Positions 7,601-14,255 are shown, numbered from the stretch's first letter. The stretch is 21,142 nt of DNA from Nanobdellota archaeon (GCA_021818905.1 JAKASS010000016.1:1-21142), one strand, 5' to 3'. Notes: generated by a model from the sequence alone, not told the origin. Numbers and translations are program-made.

Positions 7601-7928
7601 TAAGGCCGCCGACCTGCAATATTTTGCCGATGTGTCGGCTTCTTATATCCCTTATTTTAATTTCGGATGTAGTTGGAAGATTTCTTATCCTTACCTCAAG
7701 ATTTAGTTCCTTGTATACAGCGCCGAGCTCGCTAATGAAATGTTTTATGTCAGCTATAGCTTCAACTGGGGATCTTATTATATAGTCGCCAAGTTCTGGG
7801 GAAAAATTGTCTATATCAGCAAAGTCGATCAAGACAGAAGATTTGTTTGTAGCGATTATAGCTTTAAGTTGGTCGTTAAGTTGTCTGTTTACAAACGAAG
7901 AAATTAAATCATCTGGATCCGATTTCAT
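4671..7928 (-). CDS. mcm: Replicative DNA helicase MCM, interrupted by an intein
   Basis: The reading frame encodes 1085 residues. Removing the intein (residues 327-734) leaves 677, the normal size for archaeal MCM. The N-terminal OB domain has a zinc site at Cys127, Cys130, Cys149 and Cys152. The AAA+ part has the Walker A motif, split as GDPG (323-326) and TAKS (735-738), Walker B ILAIDEIDKM, sensor 1 in VLAAANPKLGRF and the arginine-finger region LPSTLINRFDLIF. A winged-helix tail follows. The hexamer unwinds DNA at the fork. Because the intein splits the P-loop, the helicase cannot bind ATP until splicing occurs. The OB-fold protein, aIF2-beta and DUF424 follow in the same operon, which couples replication and translation-initiation genes. 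Confidence 0.97.
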   Translation of the reverse strand: MKSDPDDLISSFVNRQLNDQLKAIIATNKSSVLIDFADIDNFSPELGDYIIRSPVEAIADIKHFISELGAVYKELNLEVRIRNLPTTSEIKIRDIRSRHIGKILQVGGLIKVAVSVRPMVTAIEFECQSCGHVIKVEQKEKTIKMPSICTNCGKKGRFNTFKKELIDSQKIILEEAPEDLEGGAQPEHIDVMLKGDLVDPKFEKNIIPGNKVVVTGIVNEAPVIFPSGKKSRTSEISIEASYLEAVEQGFEEIIITKEEEATIREMAQDKTIYNKFRDSITPNVFGHDAIKDAVVLQLFGGVRKVGADGNSVIRGDIHLLLCGDPGCLIGDERIVLGNGAIIKLENLGERHLQPLSQQILTGQGYTRDTATTFHYYPNQPVMEIVTESGKSIVGTYNHPLLIKKIADRENIIDGKNPKTGETVRLSKKVTRTWKRLDRMKVGDEVQVISWIPCTITSLKPTGFKLNPRKFGPKFKGSLPSLVTEDVAALFGYILGDGRVNSDKHKCGLIVSNKEIELLELLVSLVKKTFSLSPKVSSRTPSPSIYKNRIINRTEKMYTILIDSEDIAKNLAFLAEKRVPDSVLASGNKVAAQFLKWLFTADGYVVNYQNPGRESLGFVSFKSAYIELVRDLQILLLRFGIASRIIHYKNENGYNLFIRSADGIEKYYKYIGFAIKKKQDDLKKIARVAASIEKRHHRHRFEKIVSIRPLGVKDVYDIEVPKGHRFIANGIISHNTAKSATLKYVSGIAPKARYVTGMGSSAAGLTATIIKDEATRSYILEAGALPLTNKGILAIDEIDKMNKDDRVAMHEALEQQTISISKANIHATLSAQTSVLAAANPKLGRFNPFDVISSQIELPSTLINRFDLIFIMKDKPNKDTDKLIASRILEANKDINKNKPAIPTPLLKKYIAYAKQNCRPMLSNDAMNAIQEFYLKLRSQYSTEGEEVKPVPISARQLEAIVRLSEASAKVRLSEYATIEDARRAIDLMMAYLGEVGIDKNTGELDIDRVITGISSSQRSTVLTIKSIIRSETEQLPKGSALSMTKIYEDASKSGMNIDVVDQAISVLKREGDIFEPKSGFIKLIT
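5727..6950 (-). mobile_element. Intein with LAGLIDADG homing endonuclease, in the MCM P-loop
   Basis: The in-frame insert of 408 residues starts with Cys (CLIGDERIVL) and ends with ISHN, followed by Thr as the +1 extein residue. Splicing blocks are present: block A at the start, block B with GTYNHP (intein residues 68-73), and block F/G with VYDIEVPKGHRFIANG before the terminal His-Asn. Two dodecapeptide motifs, LFGYILGDG (163-171) and FLKWLFTADG (267-276), keep their acidic residues, so the endonuclease looks intact. The insertion point between GDPG and TAKS is a known recurrent intein site in archaeal MCM/CDC21 proteins. The insert is in frame without stops, which argues for recent activity or selection for splicing. 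Confidence 0.95.
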
Positions 7929-8028
7929 ATTCTGATTAATATAGAATAGGTCTGCAACTCTATTAAAACGTTATTAAAGAATATTTCATGGTCGATTTTT
8001 TAATTATTTTGCATTGCCAAGTAGTGCA

Positions 8029-8472
8029 TCAAATGAATGTTATTAATATGTAACCTATAATGAAGCCTATCGCGCCGCCTGCAATTATATCGTGCCAGTA
8101 ATGGTCTTTGATGTAGACTCTGCTGTAAGCCATGATTAAGCCGAAGACGAAAACCGGGAAGAAAATAAATGAGTGTGCGAGCAAACCGGCAAATGCCATC
8201 GCTATAGCGGCGTGAGTCGAAGGAAAACTTCTAAGGTTTAATTTGAAACTCCTCTTATAAAATTTCCTTTCCAACGCGGGAGCAGGTCGACTTTCTCTTA
8301 CGAAGATTTTTATGCCTTCAGAAACTACCACAGTTATTATAATCGCTAGTATAAGGCGTTCAAGTAGTCTTACCGAAGGTATAGCCAGGATTATTAGGAG
8401 TGCCTCAAACGTAAATATCTCTATGTAATACTGTTCTACCAACAGAGAGAACTTGTAAAGGGGGTCTTTCAT
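8029..8472 (-). CDS. PAP2-family membrane phosphatase
   Basis: This 147-residue, highly hydrophobic protein has the three phosphatase motifs of the PAP2 superfamily. They are K55-x6-R62-P63 (in KIFVRESRPAP), PSTH at 84-87 (usually PSGH) and S117-R118-x5-H124-x3-D128 (SRVYIKDHYWHD). About four to five membrane helices surround them. Family members remove phosphate from lipid phosphates such as phosphatidate or polyprenyl pyrophosphate. In archaea a role in recycling the dolichyl/polyprenyl carrier for glycosylation is likely, but the substrate cannot be read from the sequence. Its ATG overlaps the stop of the upstream RCK gene by 4 bases (ATGA), so the two are translationally coupled. It is shorter than many PAP2 proteins but lacks nothing essential. 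Confidence 0.88.
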   Translation of the reverse strand: MKDPLYKFSLLVEQYYIEIFTFEALLIILAIPSVRLLERLILAIIITVVVSEGIKIFVRESRPAPALERKFYKRSFKLNLRSFPSTHAAIAMAFAGLLAHSFIFFPVFVFGLIMAYSRVYIKDHYWHDIIAGGAIGFIIGYILITFI

Positions 8473-9179
8473 TTCTTTCTTTCCCTTTGTGATAAATAGA
8501 CCATCCTGTCGGCACCTACAATCTCTGGCAGGATTACCTCATTTGCGCCAAGCTGTATAAATTTCTTTATGTTCTTTATAGAATTGCACCTTGTAAATAT
8601 CTTTGCGTTCTTGTTTGATTCTCTTGCATTTAGCACGACAAGGAAATTGTCCACGTCTTGCCCTAGACAAGCGAACACCGCTACCGCTTTCTTGGCATTT
8701 GCAAGCTTGAACGATTTTTCATCAAGTGCGCTTTCTCTCAGTACTTTAAAGCCCAATTTCTTAAGCTCGACTGCCCTTGCTTCTTCACTCTCCAATATTA
8801 TAGTAAGCTTGTGCTGTTCCCTGAGAAGGAAAGCTATCCTCTCACCAATCCTACCGCCACCACAGACTATGTAATGGTTCTTAAGTCTCAATGTTTGAGC
8901 CATATATATCACACCTCCAAATTCATTTCTTAATACTGCTACTAAAAACTCGAGAAAGTAAACTGCGAATACCCCAATGAAAAGGGAAAGAAACAGTAGT
9001 AACACGCCAAAGCTAGAACTGAAGTTGAACGTTTCTATCGCTTTCAGTACATCGCTGAGAGCACTTACATAGCTGACTTTATTCTGGTTGGATATAAGCA
9101 CGATCAACACAACTAGTATTAGAAGAAGGACGACGACTACTACCAACAGTTTTTGCCCGTTATCCTTGATACTGTCCAT
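8469..9179 (-). CDS. Channel-like membrane protein with an RCK/TrkA-N domain, no K+ filter
   Basis: The 236 residues give two membrane helices (about 10-29 and 57-82) followed by a Rossmann-type RCK N domain from about residue 101. The RCK domain has the nucleotide motif GGGRIG at 107-112 and an acidic residue (Glu130) at the end of the second strand, as in NAD(H)- or ATP-binding TrkA-N domains. The two-helix-plus-RCK layout is that of MthK-like potassium channels. However, the loop between the helices reads AIETFNFSSSFG where TVGYG would be expected. It may be non-conducting, have another selectivity, or act as a regulatory subunit. No TrkA-C domain is present. The promoter is a TTTTTAAA box about 26 bases before the ATG. 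Confidence 0.82.
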   Translation of the reverse strand: MDSIKDNGQKLLVVVVVLLLILVVLIVLISNQNKVSYVSALSDVLKAIETFNFSSSFGVLLLFLSLFIGVFAVYFLEFLVAVLRNEFGGVIYMAQTLRLKNHYIVCGGGRIGERIAFLLREQHKLTIILESEEARAVELKKLGFKVLRESALDEKSFKLANAKKAVAVFACLGQDVDNFLVVLNARESNKNAKIFTRCNSIKNIKKFIQLGANEVILPEIVGADRMVYLSQRERKK

Positions 9180-9252
9180 AAAGGTTAGTGTTTTCTAGAG
9201 TTTAAAAATATCGTTCGATTGCTTAAAAAAGAAATTATGGGGGTATCTTGGT

Positions 9253-9564
9253 CTAGGCGCCAATTAATTCCATCTCTATATTTACTTCCTTAGGGACACT
9301 GGTCTTCATTATAAGATGAAGCGCCTTAGGGTCGGCCTGCATATCAATTATCCGCTTATGCAATCTCATCTCCCATGTTTCATAGGTTTCTCGGCCAGAG
9401 CCAGCCGGTGCGCGTCTGGTTGTCACCTTTATCTTTTTAGTAGGTATTGGGATTGGACCAGATATGGCAGTGCCGAGTTTACTGGATATCTCTAATATGT
9501 CATCGCATACTTTCTTCAGCTTTACTGCGTCAGTCGACGTCAATTTTATTCTGGCTTTTTGCAT
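9253..9564 (-). CDS. rps10: 30S ribosomal protein S10 (uS10)
   Basis: The 103 residues match uS10 of the 30S head from QKARIKLTSTDAVKLKKVC through the loop GPIPIPTKKIKVTTRRAPAG (about residues 41-60) to the EMRLHKRIIDM and VNIEMELIG end. The length is typical. In many archaea S10 follows EF-1alpha; here it is a separate unit with its own promoter (TTTAAATA near 9594-9601), and the neighbouring genes are not ribosomal. The 46-base gap to the unrecognised gene at 9611 holds that promoter. Confidence 0.95.
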   Translation of the reverse strand: MQKARIKLTSTDAVKLKKVCDDILEISSKLGTAISGPIPIPTKKIKVTTRRAPAGSGRETYETWEMRLHKRIIDMQADPKALHLIMKTSVPKEVNIEMELIGA

Positions 9565-9610
9565 AACGTATTTTTAATAAAGTAGACTACAAGTATTTAA
9601 ATCTTTTATA

Positions 9611-10198
9611 TCAGCTTTTGTAAGAAAAGTCTCGCCATACTTTGTGCATGATCACCACATACGACCTTCTTTTTTTGCCGTCTAGTTCGGTAGCCGTGGT
9701 AAAATCGAGTTCGTAATCGCCAGATAAATCATTAGACTTAGAGAGATCAGCCAAACGCATATTTACTCTTTCCTTGTTTTTGTGCACAAGCCCTATCTTT
9801 CCGCCATGCAGGCCGACTGGTGGATTTTTATCATAAAGCGAACCTAGCTGCGGTCTAAAATATCCAGATAACGATTTCTCCACCGGTGTGGCATCGTACA
9901 TTATTTCTCTTATTGATACGTTACCTTGGACTTTATCCTTCGTGAAAAGATCGTAGAACAATAGTTTTACCCGTCCGCCGTTCTTCAGGTTTTCAGACCA
10001 TTCGGAATCGGTTATTTCAGCGGTAAATTGCGCTTCTTCGTTAAGCAATATCTTTAACAGGGTCCTTTTCTGTTCTTGGTAGGCCATGACAGAAAATTCG
10101 GTTTCTTGCGCATAGTCAGTCGAAGCAAGAACGGAATCTTTAGTGGGCTCAGAAGGACACATCGCGTTTATGAACTTTTCCAGTCCTTCATTTGTCAT
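9611..10198 (-). CDS. Soluble protein of unknown function
   Basis: I do not recognise this 195-residue protein. It has no signal peptide or membrane helix and is rich in charged residues. The first 75 residues look helical with two cysteine-poor, glutamate-rich stretches. The second half is more beta-like, with GGRVKLLFYDLF (about 94-105) and DGKKRRSYVVIMHKVWRDF near the end. It is probably leaderless: a TTTTTATACC box lies about 26 bases before the ATG, near 10220-10229. Placement upstream of S10 in the same direction is the only context, and S10 has its own promoter. Confidence 0.7.
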   Translation of the reverse strand: MTNEGLEKFINAMCPSEPTKDSVLASTDYAQETEFSVMAYQEQKRTLLKILLNEEAQFTAEITDSEWSENLKNGGRVKLLFYDLFTKDKVQGNVSIREIMYDATPVEKSLSGYFRPQLGSLYDKNPPVGLHGGKIGLVHKNKERVNMRLADLSKSNDLSGDYELDFTTATELDGKKRRSYVVIMHKVWRDFSYKS

Positions 10199-10382
10199 CT
10201 TATATTAAGAATTAAATGGTATAAAAACTTTGCAAACTATATCATTGCCACACCGGTATTGTCAAGGCGCTTACAATGTGTTCATATATCATTCGTTAAA
10301 CGATGTGTCACCCTCATATAAAGCTTTATTAATGGTAAGATTCTTATTAGTAAATTAAGAAAATTGAAGGAGGTAGCAGATT
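10199..10382. promoter_or_regulatory. Divergent promoter region with a Shine-Dalgarno site for L7Ae
   Basis: This 184-base gap serves the minus-strand gene at 10198 and L7Ae at 10383. On the plus side a TATA-like block CATATAAAGCTTTATT (about 10315-10330) would start an mRNA near 10350, leaving a leader of about 30 bases. That leader contains GGAGGT (10369-10374), 8 bases before the ATG. This is one of few genes here with a real Shine-Dalgarno sequence. An imperfect inverted repeat, CATTCGTT/AACGATG, lies near 10290-10306 and might bind a regulator; that is a guess. Confidence 0.5.
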
Positions 10383-10736
10383 ATGGCAGATGAAGCTGGA
10401 AAAAAGGACATAGACAGCCAAGTCTATTCGGTTTTGGAAAAGGTAAGAGCCAAATCCGGTTCTATAAGGAAAGGCGTGAACGAAGTAACTAAAGCGCTCG
10501 AAAGATCTCAAGCAAAGCTAGTCGTGTACGCATCAGACGTTTCTCCTAAAGAGATAGTAATGCATCTTCCCCTTTTATCAAAAGACAGAGGAGTACCGTG
10601 CGTAGCTGTAAGGAGCAGAGCAGAGCTTGGAAAAGCGGTCGGTGTGGTAGTACCGACTTCTGCAGTAGCTATATTGAGTGCAGGAGAAGAAACGCACGCC
10701 TTAGAGGACCTTCTAGGCAGACTTAAGACGCTATGA
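10383..10736 (+). CDS. rpl7ae: Ribosomal protein L7Ae
   Basis: The 117 residues are archaeal L7Ae, a kink-turn RNA-binding protein shared by the large ribosomal subunit, C/D and H/ACA ribonucleoproteins and RNase P. The RNA-contact motif [20 protein letters not shown] lies at about residues 26-45. The [20 protein letters not shown] strand-helix and GVPCVAV follow, with a normal C-terminus. A strong Shine-Dalgarno site precedes it, and its stop overlaps the S28e start by 4 bases (ATGA). The first gene of a ribosomal operon with S28e and L24e, it is in a common archaeal arrangement. Confidence 0.96.
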   Translation: MADEAGKKDIDSQVYSVLEKVRAKSGSIRKGVNEVTKALERSQAKLVVYASDVSPKEIVMHLPLLSKDRGVPCVAVRSRAELGKAVGVVVPTSAVAILSAGEETHALEDLLGRLKTL

Positions 10737-11011
10737 AAGCAAATCCAGGCAAAGACAATCAAAATAAACCTGTTCAGAATAAACCTACACAGAAACAGAC
10801 CCAGGACTTTACTTTTGAAGGATATCCTTCGGAGGTTGTTGAGATTGTCGGTAGGCACGGAGTGGCCGGAGAAGTTACACAGGTAAAATGCAAGATACTT
10901 ACAGGAATGGATAAAGATAAGATAATCAGAAGAAATGTAAGGGGGCCGGTTATTTTAGGGGATATTTTGATGCTAAAAGAAACAGAAATGGAGGCACTCC
11001 CGATAAGATAG
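10733..11011 (+). CDS. rps28e: 30S ribosomal protein S28e
   Basis: The 92 residues end in a complete S28e: [46 protein letters not shown] and the terminal EALPIR. S28e is an OB-fold protein of the small-subunit head near the mRNA exit. The protein is longer than usual (about 70 residues) because of a glutamine-, asparagine- and lysine-rich N-terminal extension of about 25 residues ([16 protein letters not shown]), likely disordered. The start is set by the 4-base overlap with L7Ae. L24e follows after 3 bases. Confidence 0.94.
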   Translation: MKANPGKDNQNKPVQNKPTQKQTQDFTFEGYPSEVVEIVGRHGVAGEVTQVKCKILTGMDKDKIIRRNVRGPVILGDILMLKETEMEALPIR

Positions 11012-11014
11012 ATT

Positions 11015-11194
11015 ATGAAATGCAGTTTCTGCGGAAGTGAGATAAGGAAAGGTACCGGAACGACTTATGTGAAGATGGACGGTTCGGTTTACTATTTCTG
11101 CAGCAGACGGTGCATGAAGTTCTCCATAGAAAAGAAAGACCCCAGAAAATTCAAATGGGCTTCAAAACCAATAAATAATGCAAAAGCCAATTAA
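11015..11194 (+). CDS. rpl24e: 50S ribosomal protein L24e
   Basis: This 59-residue protein is L24e, a zinc-ribbon protein at the subunit interface of the large subunit. It opens with MKCSFCGSEIRKGTGTTYV; zinc ligands are Cys3, Cys6, Cys29 and Cys33, the last two in YYFCSRRCMKF. The basic tail KKDPRKFKWA ends the conserved core. The length and order (L7Ae-S28e-L24e) are standard for archaea. It starts 3 bases after S28e and stops 4 bases before the surface protein at 11199. Confidence 0.95.
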   Translation: MKCSFCGSEIRKGTGTTYVKMDGSVYYFCSRRCMKFSIEKKDPRKFKWASKPINNAKAN

Positions 11195-11198
11195 TTAA

Positions 11199-12017
11199 AT
11201 GGAGAATAAACGCGGTCTAAGTTCGTTTACTTCGTTTATAATCGCTATAATTGTCCTTATCCCGGTTCTTTTTGTAATCCTTATAGTTATAACCGCAGGC
11301 AGTTCGAGTATAAAAGCCGCAGTGCAGTCCGTTTCGGCTTATGTCAGTGAGACTACCGCGGCGTTGAATACGGGAGAATCTGTGATCGTTGGGGGGCTTT
11401 CCCCAGTACTACAAAGCGACCAGTTCATGGCGCAGTTCTATGGCAGTGCAAGTTGCATATCCTTTCTGAATCAGCTTTCCAGAGTAGGCGTATTGACGAC
11501 GCCATCGGATCCGTCTACTCTCGATGGGACTTATTTTATCTGTTTTGGTACCTACAATTCAAATGGCATAGGGTCGTCGACGATGTCAAGCTCTTATTCT
11601 GATTGGTCAAGTTTGCCAACACAACAGAATAACGCAACGTTTCCAAACTGGTTGGATATATCTAAATACATCACAGGATTTACGGCTTCGGATGCGGCGG
11701 GGATAAGCGGCTCAGAAGGCGCACTTAGTTATTTTGTAAACACAAATCCGATTGCGGCTCTTAGCAGTTCGTGCACAGCATTCTTCAATGCAACTACGCC
11801 GGTCGGCACAGATACGCCAGCACAGTACGTAACTAACCTTGAATGCGTTACTTTGGGTGCGAAGAATGGCGGGCAAATCTATCTTGCGGCCGGCGCGGCT
11901 TCGGTCCCGGCATTGGCACCAGTGGCCTTCTTGCATGGTAACCCTGCTACGATAAACCTTCAAACATGTACATACGCCGGTGGAAACTTCTTAAGCTGCC
12001 AATTTGATATAGCTTGA
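11199..12017 (+). CDS. Pilin-like surface protein, unrecognised
   Basis: The 272 residues begin with a short charged head (MENKRG), then a hydrophobic helix (SFIIAIIVLIPVLFVILIVI, about residues 12-31), then a large Ser/Thr/Ala/Gly/Asn-rich exterior with about six cysteines. The KRG before the helix resembles a type III/IV prepilin peptidase cleavage context, but no Pfam-level family is recognised. It follows L24e by only 4 bases. A AATAAATAATG box about 24 bases upstream, inside the L24e end, could drive its own leaderless transcript. One base separates it from the next surface protein gene, so the two probably work together on the cell surface. The pilin assignment is inference. Confidence 0.72.
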   Translation: MENKRGLSSFTSFIIAIIVLIPVLFVILIVITAGSSSIKAAVQSVSAYVSETTAALNTGESVIVGGLSPVLQSDQFMAQFYGSASCISFLNQLSRVGVLTTPSDPSTLDGTYFICFGTYNSNGIGSSTMSSSYSDWSSLPTQQNNATFPNWLDISKYITGFTASDAAGISGSEGALSYFVNTNPIAALSSSCTAFFNATTPVGTDTPAQYVTNLECVTLGAKNGGQIYLAAGAASVPALAPVAFLHGNPATINLQTCTYAGGNFLSCQFDIA

Positions 12018-12018
12018 T

Positions 12019-13107
12019 ATGGACATCGTCTGGGAAGGAATTTTAATGGTTCTGCTTATAGCGATAATACTTATATTCGTGATTCTAAGTTTGCTTAATT
12101 TCTTCCAGCCGAAGAGTTCGGTATATTATTATGATAACTTCGTTTCAATGGCACAAAGTGCTTGTAGATCGCCCCAGCTTTCTTCAAATCAACAGTTTAA
12201 CTCTCCAAACGCATTGGTTTTCCAGGTTTATGACGAGCCGGCTTGTAACAGCCTTCTCTTAGAAAATACAGGGATCTTCAATGCTAGCACGCCTTACGAT
12301 AGCAGCACTATGGAAAATTCGTACCTACTTTGCTATGCTCTCCCGGGTTCAAGTGGGAATATACCGACCGGCAGTCAGTATTATTTCGCGTACACAAGTT
12401 TAGGTAGCCCGACTTATAGTCTCATAGTCAATGCTGCTGCAAGCGAAGAAACTGGCCAAACCTTTGCGTATTTGAGTGAATATGGCGAGCAGAACGTTCT
12501 GTTCGTTCCTGACATACAGGTTAATTCCAGTGCGACATCTTCTAGTTCTATTGTTTTATTTGCAAATGCAAGCGGAAAGCCGAAGACATTTTATTCTAAT
12601 TATACTTTTGGCATAACATTATACACAAACGTATCCTCTGATTTGTACTTAAGTTTTGGATCTTGCACAAAAGGGCCGTACAGTTCGCCCGCCGGGCAAG
12701 TTTCAATCTATAACATAAGCGGTCCTTGTACATCGAGTTTCTCTTCTGTCGGAGTAGCAATACAAACAGCATCCGGTAGCACGGTTCCCATGACATATCA
12801 GGTGAACATAACAGCGACCGAGAGCACGACTTCCGGCCCGCAGACCGCCAGAGGTGCCTTAGCGCAACAGTGTCTTAACCTTCCTAGTGCAGTAAAGCAA
12901 AATTACATAGTAAACCATAGCATAACTTGTAAACCAATAGAATGCGGTACAAACTCTTTCGCTCTTACAGATACGGCCAACAAAGCTTTCCTGGGCCTTT
13001 ATAGCGGAACTTACAGCACTTTAGGCGTCGAGTCGGGGGTAGGCGACCTGCAGATAATAAACCCAAATACCGAAATAGTCCAGAATACGACATTAATACC
13101 GCCATAA
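12019..13107 (+). CDS. Membrane-anchored surface protein, partner of the preceding gene
   Basis: I do not recognise the family of this 362-residue protein. One hydrophobic helix is at about residues 7-28 (GILMVLLIAIILIFVILSLL). The long external part is rich in Ser, Tyr, Asn and Thr, with many N-glycosylation sequons and about nine cysteines (for example in AQSACRSPQ, EPACNSLL, GSCTKGP, GPCTSSF, SITCKPIECG). The start lies one base after the stop of the preceding surface protein, so the pair is translationally coupled. The hydrophobic N-terminus, disulfide potential and tandem order suggest a minor-pilin-like or S-layer-associated pair. An insertion sequence landed 18 bases after its stop. 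Confidence 0.72.
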   Translation: MDIVWEGILMVLLIAIILIFVILSLLNFFQPKSSVYYYDNFVSMAQSACRSPQLSSNQQFNSPNALVFQVYDEPACNSLLLENTGIFNASTPYDSSTMENSYLLCYALPGSSGNIPTGSQYYFAYTSLGSPTYSLIVNAAASEETGQTFAYLSEYGEQNVLFVPDIQVNSSATSSSSIVLFANASGKPKTFYSNYTFGITLYTNVSSDLYLSFGSCTKGPYSSPAGQVSIYNISGPCTSSFSSVGVAIQTASGSTVPMTYQVNITATESTTSGPQTARGALAQQCLNLPSAVKQNYIVNHSITCKPIECGTNSFALTDTANKAFLGLYSGTYSTLGVESGVGDLQIINPNTEIVQNTTLIPP

Positions 13108-13115
13108 ATAGTTGT

Positions 13116-13125
13116 CGTTGGACGG
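13116..13125. repeat. Target-site duplication, left copy
   Basis: CGTTGGACGG occurs directly before the left inverted repeat and again at 14256-14265 directly after the right one. The 10-base direct repeat marks the insertion target. The next base (A) is the same on both sides, so 11 bases is an alternative reading. Confidence 0.85.
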
Positions 13126-13141
13126 AGGCTGTTGCATAATT
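13126..13141. repeat. Left terminal inverted repeat of the first IS
   Basis: AGGCTGTTGCATAATT, exact complement of 14240-14255. Identity stops after 16 bases. Confidence 0.9.
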
Positions 13142-13203
13142 ACCCGATCCGTTTACAGATCATGCCATCGCCCTATGCTTTTTGCCGTGGCCGATCCGGT
13201 CCT

Positions 13204-14157
13204 TTACCTTATCTCGAGAAGCTTATTGTACGTCAGGCACTTGATAAGCATCTCCTTTCTCAGGCTCTTCCATTTTCTAGAAGAGGCATATCCTCCGAAC
13301 AATGCCTTGAAGGTAGAATAGGACCTCTCCACGGAAGTCCTTCTCCCGTATCCTACCTTATCCTTCCATCTCTGCTGCCAGTACTTCATCCTTTCCGTCT
13401 CGCTGAAGAACATCCTTCCTTTCTCCGCCAGAGGATGCTTCCTCTCAAGATGACCGTGGGGAAGCAGGCTGAACTGCTCCATCACTGCTTTCTTCCTCGG
13501 AAGACAGCCTGGAGCAGTGGGAGAAGCGGTCTGTCTTATCTTTATCCCAGACCTTATCCCTCTCTTTTCCAGGAAAGAGAAGTTATCCTTCGCATCGTAG
13601 GCTCCGTCGGCGTAGACGGTATCGCCCCTTCTTGCGGCTTCCCTGACAATGGCAAGGAACTTCCCGTTGTCGCCTATGCGATCGGAGGTGAGCCTGTAGT
13701 TCACCAGCTCCCCGGTCTCCGCGTCCTCCAGCGCATGGAACTTGTAGAACGGCTGTCTTATGCTATATTTGCCGCTTCTGTAGTCCCCTCGGTAGTGTGT
13801 AGATATCCCAGTGCCGTCGATGGCCAGATACCTTCCCTTTCTCTTAGTCCTGTTTATGAGCCATTTTATCCCTGCAGAAGCAAGCCTTCTGCAAAGCTGC
13901 GAATAAGAAGCGCAGCTTCCGGCTAGGCCCTTTATCAGGACTGCCGTCTGCCTGAATCCCTGTCTCATAAGGGACTTGAAAGCGCTTGCATTGACGATCT
14001 CCGTCTCAGAATATCTATACGGCCTTCCTATCTTTCCCTTGTTCATCTTTAAGAGTTCTATGGCGCCGTTTCCGACTACTTTCTTCAGTTCGTCCACTAC
14101 GAACTGAAGTTTCCTCTGTACTAAGTCTTTAAATCCTGTCGATGCTTGTTTATCCAT
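13204..14157 (-). CDS. Transposase, DDE type with Y(2)R(3)E(6)K motif
   Basis: The 317-residue protein has the RNase H-like catalytic acids of IS4/IS5 transposases. The first Asp is in YLAIDGTGIST, the second in DTVYADGAYDAKDN. The C-terminal YGRRTSVERSYSTFK satisfies Y(2)R(3)E(6)K exactly. An N-terminal helical DNA-binding part includes KIGRPYRYSETEIVNASAFK (about 46-65). It catalyses cut-and-paste movement of the element. Translation starts at the ATG at 14157, preceded by AAAAAAGGAGGC, a strong Shine-Dalgarno sequence. That is unlike the leaderless host genes. The same site is buried in a hairpin (14158-14202). No stops or frameshifts are seen, so the gene looks functional. A long antisense frame over it is ignored. 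Confidence 0.92.
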   Translation of the reverse strand: MDKQASTGFKDLVQRKLQFVVDELKKVVGNGAIELLKMNKGKIGRPYRYSETEIVNASAFKSLMRQGFRQTAVLIKGLAGSCASYSQLCRRLASAGIKWLINRTKRKGRYLAIDGTGISTHYRGDYRSGKYSIRQPFYKFHALEDAETGELVNYRLTSDRIGDNGKFLAIVREAARRGDTVYADGAYDAKDNFSFLEKRGIRSGIKIRQTASPTAPGCLPRKKAVMEQFSLLPHGHLERKHPLAEKGRMFFSETERMKYWQQRWKDKVGYGRRTSVERSYSTFKALFGGYASSRKWKSLRKEMLIKCLTYNKLLEIR

Positions 14158-14202
14158 AAATGCCTCCTTTTTTGTTTCTTCAATAAAAAACAGGAGGCAT
14201 TT
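14158..14202 (-). promoter_or_regulatory. Hairpin that covers the transposase Shine-Dalgarno site
   Basis: In the transposase mRNA, AAATGCCTCCT-type and AGGAGGCATTT arms are perfectly complementary over 11 bases (14158-14168 with 14192-14202). The pairing can extend through a T5/A5 stretch after one bulged C, around a loop of about 11 bases. The 3' arm contains the AGGAGG ribosome-binding site just before the ATG, so folding would block initiation. Such structures in IS leaders are known to prevent transposase synthesis from read-through transcripts. Whether the folding here does that is inference. Confidence 0.72.
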
Positions 14203-14239
14203 GTCTGATTTATCGCTTATCCTGGGCTTTCTGCAATCG

Positions 14240-14255
14240 AATTATGCAACAGCCT
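14240..14255. repeat. Right terminal inverted repeat of the first IS
   Basis: Exact complement of 13126-13141; the right target-site copy starts at 14256. Confidence 0.9.

Larger units (their letters stand above)
13126..14255 (-). mobile_element. Complete insertion sequence, IS4/IS5-superfamily type (1130 bp)
   Basis: The element has perfect 16-base terminal inverted repeats, AGGCTGTTGCATAATT at 13126-13141 and its complement at 14240-14255, bounded by a 10-base direct repeat (13116-13125 and 14256-14265). It holds one transposase gene on the minus strand. Intact ends, an open transposase frame and identical target copies point to recent movement. It inserted between the surface protein gene ending at 13107 and the zinc-binding gene at 14349, hitting no gene. 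It cannot be named to an ISfinder entry from the sequence alone. Confidence 0.92.

Noticed and set aside
10331-10382. Kink-turn in the L7Ae leader for autoregulation
   Set aside because: L7Ae can bind its own mRNA in some archaea, but I see no tandem G-A pair motif next to a C-stem in this short leader.
13132-13926. Plus-strand frame of 264 codons inside the first IS
   Set aside because: It begins in the inverted repeat and runs antisense to the transposase. Its Pro/Ser/Arg-rich content is what the complement of this gene gives; no motif was found.
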